From an uncultured Bacteroidia bacterium (GTDB taxonomy: Bacteria; Bacteroidota; Bacteroidia; Bacteroidales; UBA932), in NCBI GenBank assembly GCA_902774045.1, contig CACYGW010000006.1, forward strand, positions 1-64,000: a stretch of 64,000 nucleotides of DNA, read 5' to 3'. Position numbers and translations under genes: made by a program. Each line of letters opens with the position of its first letter. Within the stretch, counting starts at the first letter, position 1. Below, one piece after another: positions 62,228-64,000 of the stretch. Under the pieces are notes generated by a model. It was not told where the DNA came from. It did not search any database and was given only the letters and a program-made list of their open reading frames with translations.

Positions 62228-62881
62228 TTAGACAAAAAGGCCGTCCTTCATATTTAGCGTTGTGTCGCAGAGCGCGGCCAGCTGAGGGTCGTGGGTTACA
62301 ATCACAATGGTCTGGCCCAGGCTCTGGCGCAGGCTAAGGAGGAGCTTGTGAAGCTCGTCTTTATTGGCGCTGTCAAGATTGCCGGAAGGCTCGTCGGCAA
62401 GAAGCACGGCGGGGGAATTTACCAGGGCGCGGGCTATGGCAACCCTCTGCTGCTCGCCTCCCGAGAGGGCGTCCGGCTTGTGCGCTGCGCGCTCTTCAAG
62501 GCCCAGGGCTCCAAGGAGCTCCTGCGCGCGGGCTTTTGCGTCTGCCTTTGAGCGGCCGGCTATGAGGGCGGGAATCATAATGTTTTCCAGGGAGGTGAAT
62601 TCCGGCAGAAGGTTGTGGAACTGAAAGACGAAGCCTATTTTTCTGCAGCGGAAGTCAGAGAGGGCATTCTGGCCCAGGGCCAGCACATTTGTGCCGTCTA
62701 TCTCCAGAGTGCCGGCATCCGGCCGGGAGAGGGTTCCAAGTATCTGAAGGAGTGTGGTTTTGCCTGCACCGGAGGCGCCCATTATGGCGGTTATGCTGGC
62801 GGGGGCGGCAGAGAATTCCAGCCCTTTTAGAACTTTGAGCTGGCCATAGCTCTTCTCTATGCCCTTTGCCTGGATTATCAT
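62228..62881 (-). CDS. LolD-type ABC transporter ATPase
   Basis: 217 residues from the ATG at 62881; longer readings run into the tRNA. Walker [12 protein letters not shown] near residue 38, ABC signature [15 protein letters not shown] near 143 and Walker [13 protein letters not shown]. The last pattern is typical of the LolD/MacB group, which extracts lipoproteins or exports peptides. No membrane-subunit gene is next to it, so the partner is elsewhere. Confidence 0.9.
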   Translation of the reverse strand: MIIQAKGIEKSYGQLKVLKGLEFSAAPASITAIMGASGAGKTTLLQILGTLSRPDAGTLEIDGTNVLALGQNALSDFRCRKIGFVFQFHNLLPEFTSLENIMIPALIAGRSKADAKARAQELLGALGLEERAAHKPDALSGGEQQRVAIARALVNSPAVLLADEPSGNLDSANKDELHKLLLSLRQSLGQTIVIVTHDPQLAALCDTTLNMKDGLFV

Positions 62882-62883
62882 AG

Positions 62884-62958
62884 TCGGGGTAATAGGACTC
62901 GAACCTACGACCCTCTGCTCCCAAAGCAGATGCGCTAGCCAACTGCGCCACACCCCGA
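62884..62958 (-). tRNA. tRNA-Pro (anticodon UGG)
   Basis: A full cloverleaf can be folded: acceptor TCGGGGT with ACCCCGA, D arm GGCGCAGTTGGCTAGCGC, anticodon stem TCTGC/GCAGA with loop TTTGGGA, and T arm with GTTCGAGTC. CCA is not encoded. A strong promoter is ten bases upstream and lolD starts three bases downstream, so the tRNA is probably cut from a longer transcript. Confidence 0.97.
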
Positions 62959-62967
62959 TAAGGATTG

Positions 62968-62998
62968 CAAAGGTAATCTTTTTACTTTAATTTTCAAA
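62968..62998 (-). promoter_or_regulatory. Promoter of the tRNA-Pro / ABC / methyltransferase unit
   Basis: On the minus strand: TTTG, 19 bases, TACCTTTG. This is a perfect spacing match to the Bacteroidota consensus, the same as for the rRNA operon promoter at 151-181. Confidence 0.78.
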
Positions 62999-63074
62999 TC
63001 CCACAATATCTCGCACCCAGAATTCATCAGGTTCAATACCCTTCAGGAGGAATGCCGCCCTTGGGTCAGGCCCG

Positions 63075-63123
63075 CAGGCAGAGTATCCCGGGGGCTTGTC
63101 AGTTCCCCGGGATACTCTGCCTG
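63075..63123. repeat. Perfect 19-bp inverted repeat
   Basis: CAGGCAGAGTATCCCGGGG (63075-63093) is exactly complementary to 63105-63123, with an 11-base loop. No T-run follows on either strand, so it is not a simple terminator. It lies between the terminator of the Spy-like gene and the tRNA promoter. Confidence 0.9.
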
Positions 63124-63163
63124 GGGACCGTGAGGCGGAAATTGGTGTGTAGCAGGGGGTTAT

Positions 63164-63203
63164 AAAAAGTCCTACCCCTGGGGGTGAGGGGTAGGATTTT
63201 TTA
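63164..63203 (-). terminator. Hairpin of the TCCTACCCC family, copy 3
   Basis: TCCTACCCC (63170-63178) pairs with GGGGTAGGA (63188-63196), with A and T runs on both sides. It lies about 25 bases after the stop of the Spy-like gene on the minus strand. Confidence 0.82.
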
Positions 63204-63228
63204 TAAGTTATTGAAAACCATTTAATTG

Positions 63229-63783
63229 CTACTCACGGGCAGCCTGAGGAGCCTCAGTTGCGGGGTCATCTGTGAAGTCCGGGGAACCCAGAAGACCCTT
63301 GGTGCCTTTTGGACCTTTGGGGCCCTTGGGGCTGCGGGCATCTTTTCCAAGGCGGTCTATCTGCTGGCGGCGGAACTTTTCTTCTGCAAGGTATAGTTTG
63401 GCTACCTTAGACTCCGGAAGCACATTGCGGAACTTGTCGCAACTCTTGGCATCTATCGCCTGAAAAACAGTGTTGGCCTTAAGATATGCATCCGTGAGCT
63501 CCCTGATGGAAGCATCTGAGTTTCCTTTCTGGATGGCAGACTTTAGAGCCTTATAGGTCCGTTTCACTGCATCCATGGCCTCTTTCTTCTCTTTTGAAAC
63601 TTCGTTATAAACAGGCCAGAACTTCTCTGCCTCTGCAGAAGTAAGATCCAATTCTGTTGTAATATAAGCTATCTTCTCTCTCTGAAGTTTCTCCGGATTA
63701 CCACAACCGTGGCTCGCACTGGCGCTATAAGAAAAAACTAAAACTGCGCAAGCAGCAACTATAAATCTAATACTCTGTTTCAT
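63229..63783 (-). CDS. Spy/CpxP-like periplasmic protein with collagen-like tail
   Basis: 184 residues from the ATG at 63783, signal peptide 1-22. A helical core of about 110 residues begins IAYITTELDLTSAEAEKFWP, the pattern of Bacteroidota periplasmic proteins usually found downstream of ECF sigma-factor genes; the fold resembles the chaperone Spy. The C-terminal ~40 residues hold GPKGPKGTKG, a short collagen-like repeat. The start lies 17 bases inside the upstream gene. Likely part of an envelope-stress unit. Confidence 0.7.
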   Translation of the reverse strand: MKQSIRFIVAACAVLVFSYSASASHGCGNPEKLQREKIAYITTELDLTSAEAEKFWPVYNEVSKEKKEAMDAVKRTYKALKSAIQKGNSDASIRELTDAYLKANTVFQAIDAKSCDKFRNVLPESKVAKLYLAEEKFRRQQIDRLGKDARSPKGPKGPKGTKGLLGSPDFTDDPATEAPQAARE

Positions 63784-64000
63784 CGTCTTCAATGTTTTCT
63801 ACCGTTAAACCTGATTCTATTAAATAATTGACAAGATCCTCCTGGGACACCTCTTCTGAATCTGAATCATCAAAGTCAAAGACATCCTCCTGATACAGAT
63901 CATTGGAAGAACGAAGCACAAGATCTGACAAAATGTACTGATTGTAAAGTTCTTCCTGCGAGTCCTGCCCCGTAGAGGTAAAGGTCTTCAATATCGCCGT
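63767..64000 (-). CDS. C-terminal part of an acidic protein (cut by window edge)
   Basis: Open to the right edge; 77 residues are visible and no ATG is reached, so the start is outside. Very acidic (DVFDFDDSDSEEVSQED, NIEDDETEY), no membrane segment. It overlaps the Spy-like gene by 17 bases. In related genomes the gene at this position lies between an ECF sigma factor and the Spy-like gene, which would fit, but its function is not known. Confidence 0.6.
   Translation of the reverse strand, partial: TAILKTFTSTGQDSQEELYNQYILSDLVLRSSNDLYQEDVFDFDDSDSEEVSQEDLVNYLIESGLTVENIEDDETEY

Noticed and set aside
62882..62953. 24-residue N-terminal extension of the LolD-like protein
   Set aside because: It is translated from the tRNA-Pro gene; the ATG at 62881 gives a complete ABC domain.
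63004..63064. TPP-riboswitch-like sequence (TTGAACCTGAT on the minus strand)
   Set aside because: Only this 11-base string fits. The CTGAGA and the 3' conserved parts are missing, no thiamine gene follows, and the tRNA promoter lies downstream of it.

Overview
The window is a 64 kb piece of a Bacteroidota chromosome, most likely an uncultured gut-type Bacteroidales of about 50% GC. The evidence is the gene content and order (rplM-rpsI-rpsB-tsf; mreBCD-mrdA-rodA; SUI1-DUF4271-hemD-rnpA-yidD; lpxK), the many fimbrillin-like lipoproteins, L-rhamnose isomerase next to rhaT, and about twenty copies of the Bacteroidota promoter signature TAnnTTTG, several with a TTTG or TTG 18-20 bp upstream. Genus cannot be read from the sequence.

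Layout. The first ~19 bases are the 5' end of a 16S rRNA gene reading leftward off the window, with its own promoter at 151-181. From 223 to 63 kb most genes are housekeeping: a split chromate-type transporter and a TonB-plug surface protein (0.2-3.3 kb); a cyclophilin lipoprotein and a GH20 hexosaminidase (3.3-5.8 kb); a 1 kb gene-poor stretch with a candidate structured RNA, a 59-residue ORF and a decayed gene end (6.2-7.1 kb); the ribosomal protein/EF-Ts operon (7.2-10.2 kb); dusB, lpxK, an NSS-family transporter, DAHP synthase/chorismate mutase, frr, pyrH and an sdhC without sdhAB (10.3-17.5 kb); hemW, envelope proteins, a degenerate M16 peptidase, TPR and U32 proteins (17.7-26.8 kb); a wall-synthesis cluster mrcA-ddl-prmC (28-32.3 kb); topA, an Lrp-type regulator and ispD (32.4-36 kb); the rod-shape operon (36.1-41.7 kb); and a short rhamnose operon (41.7-44.2 kb).

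The accessory part is 44.4-58.6 kb. On the minus strand a ~12 kb operon, probably started by the promoter at 58635, encodes an Fn3-like lipoprotein, a fimbrillin-like lipoprotein, a secreted M6 metalloprotease, a fimbrillin/BspA-LRR (DUF285) lipoprotein, another fimbrillin-like lipoprotein, and a lipoprotein in which a fimbrillin-like module is joined to an M64 metallopeptidase. Two short ORFs (54 and 45 residues) sit directly before fimbrillin-module genes. Facing this operon is a two-gene plus-strand unit with the same plan: a 53-residue ORF followed by a fimbrillin-like lipoprotein. The short ORFs share a basic start and an acidic/aromatic tail. This pairing of micro-ORFs with fimbrillin-module lipoproteins and two unrelated surface metalloproteases is the best candidate here for an undescribed surface system.

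The right end (58.8-64 kb) carries SUI1, DUF4271, hemD, rnpA and yidD on the plus strand, then tRNA-Pro(UGG)-lolD-like-trmN6-like on the minus strand, and a Spy-like periplasmic protein behind a gene cut by the window edge. Three intergenic loci carry GTCATTTCGAGC-type palindromic repeats with different tandem arrays. Three gene ends carry a related TCCTACCCC hairpin.
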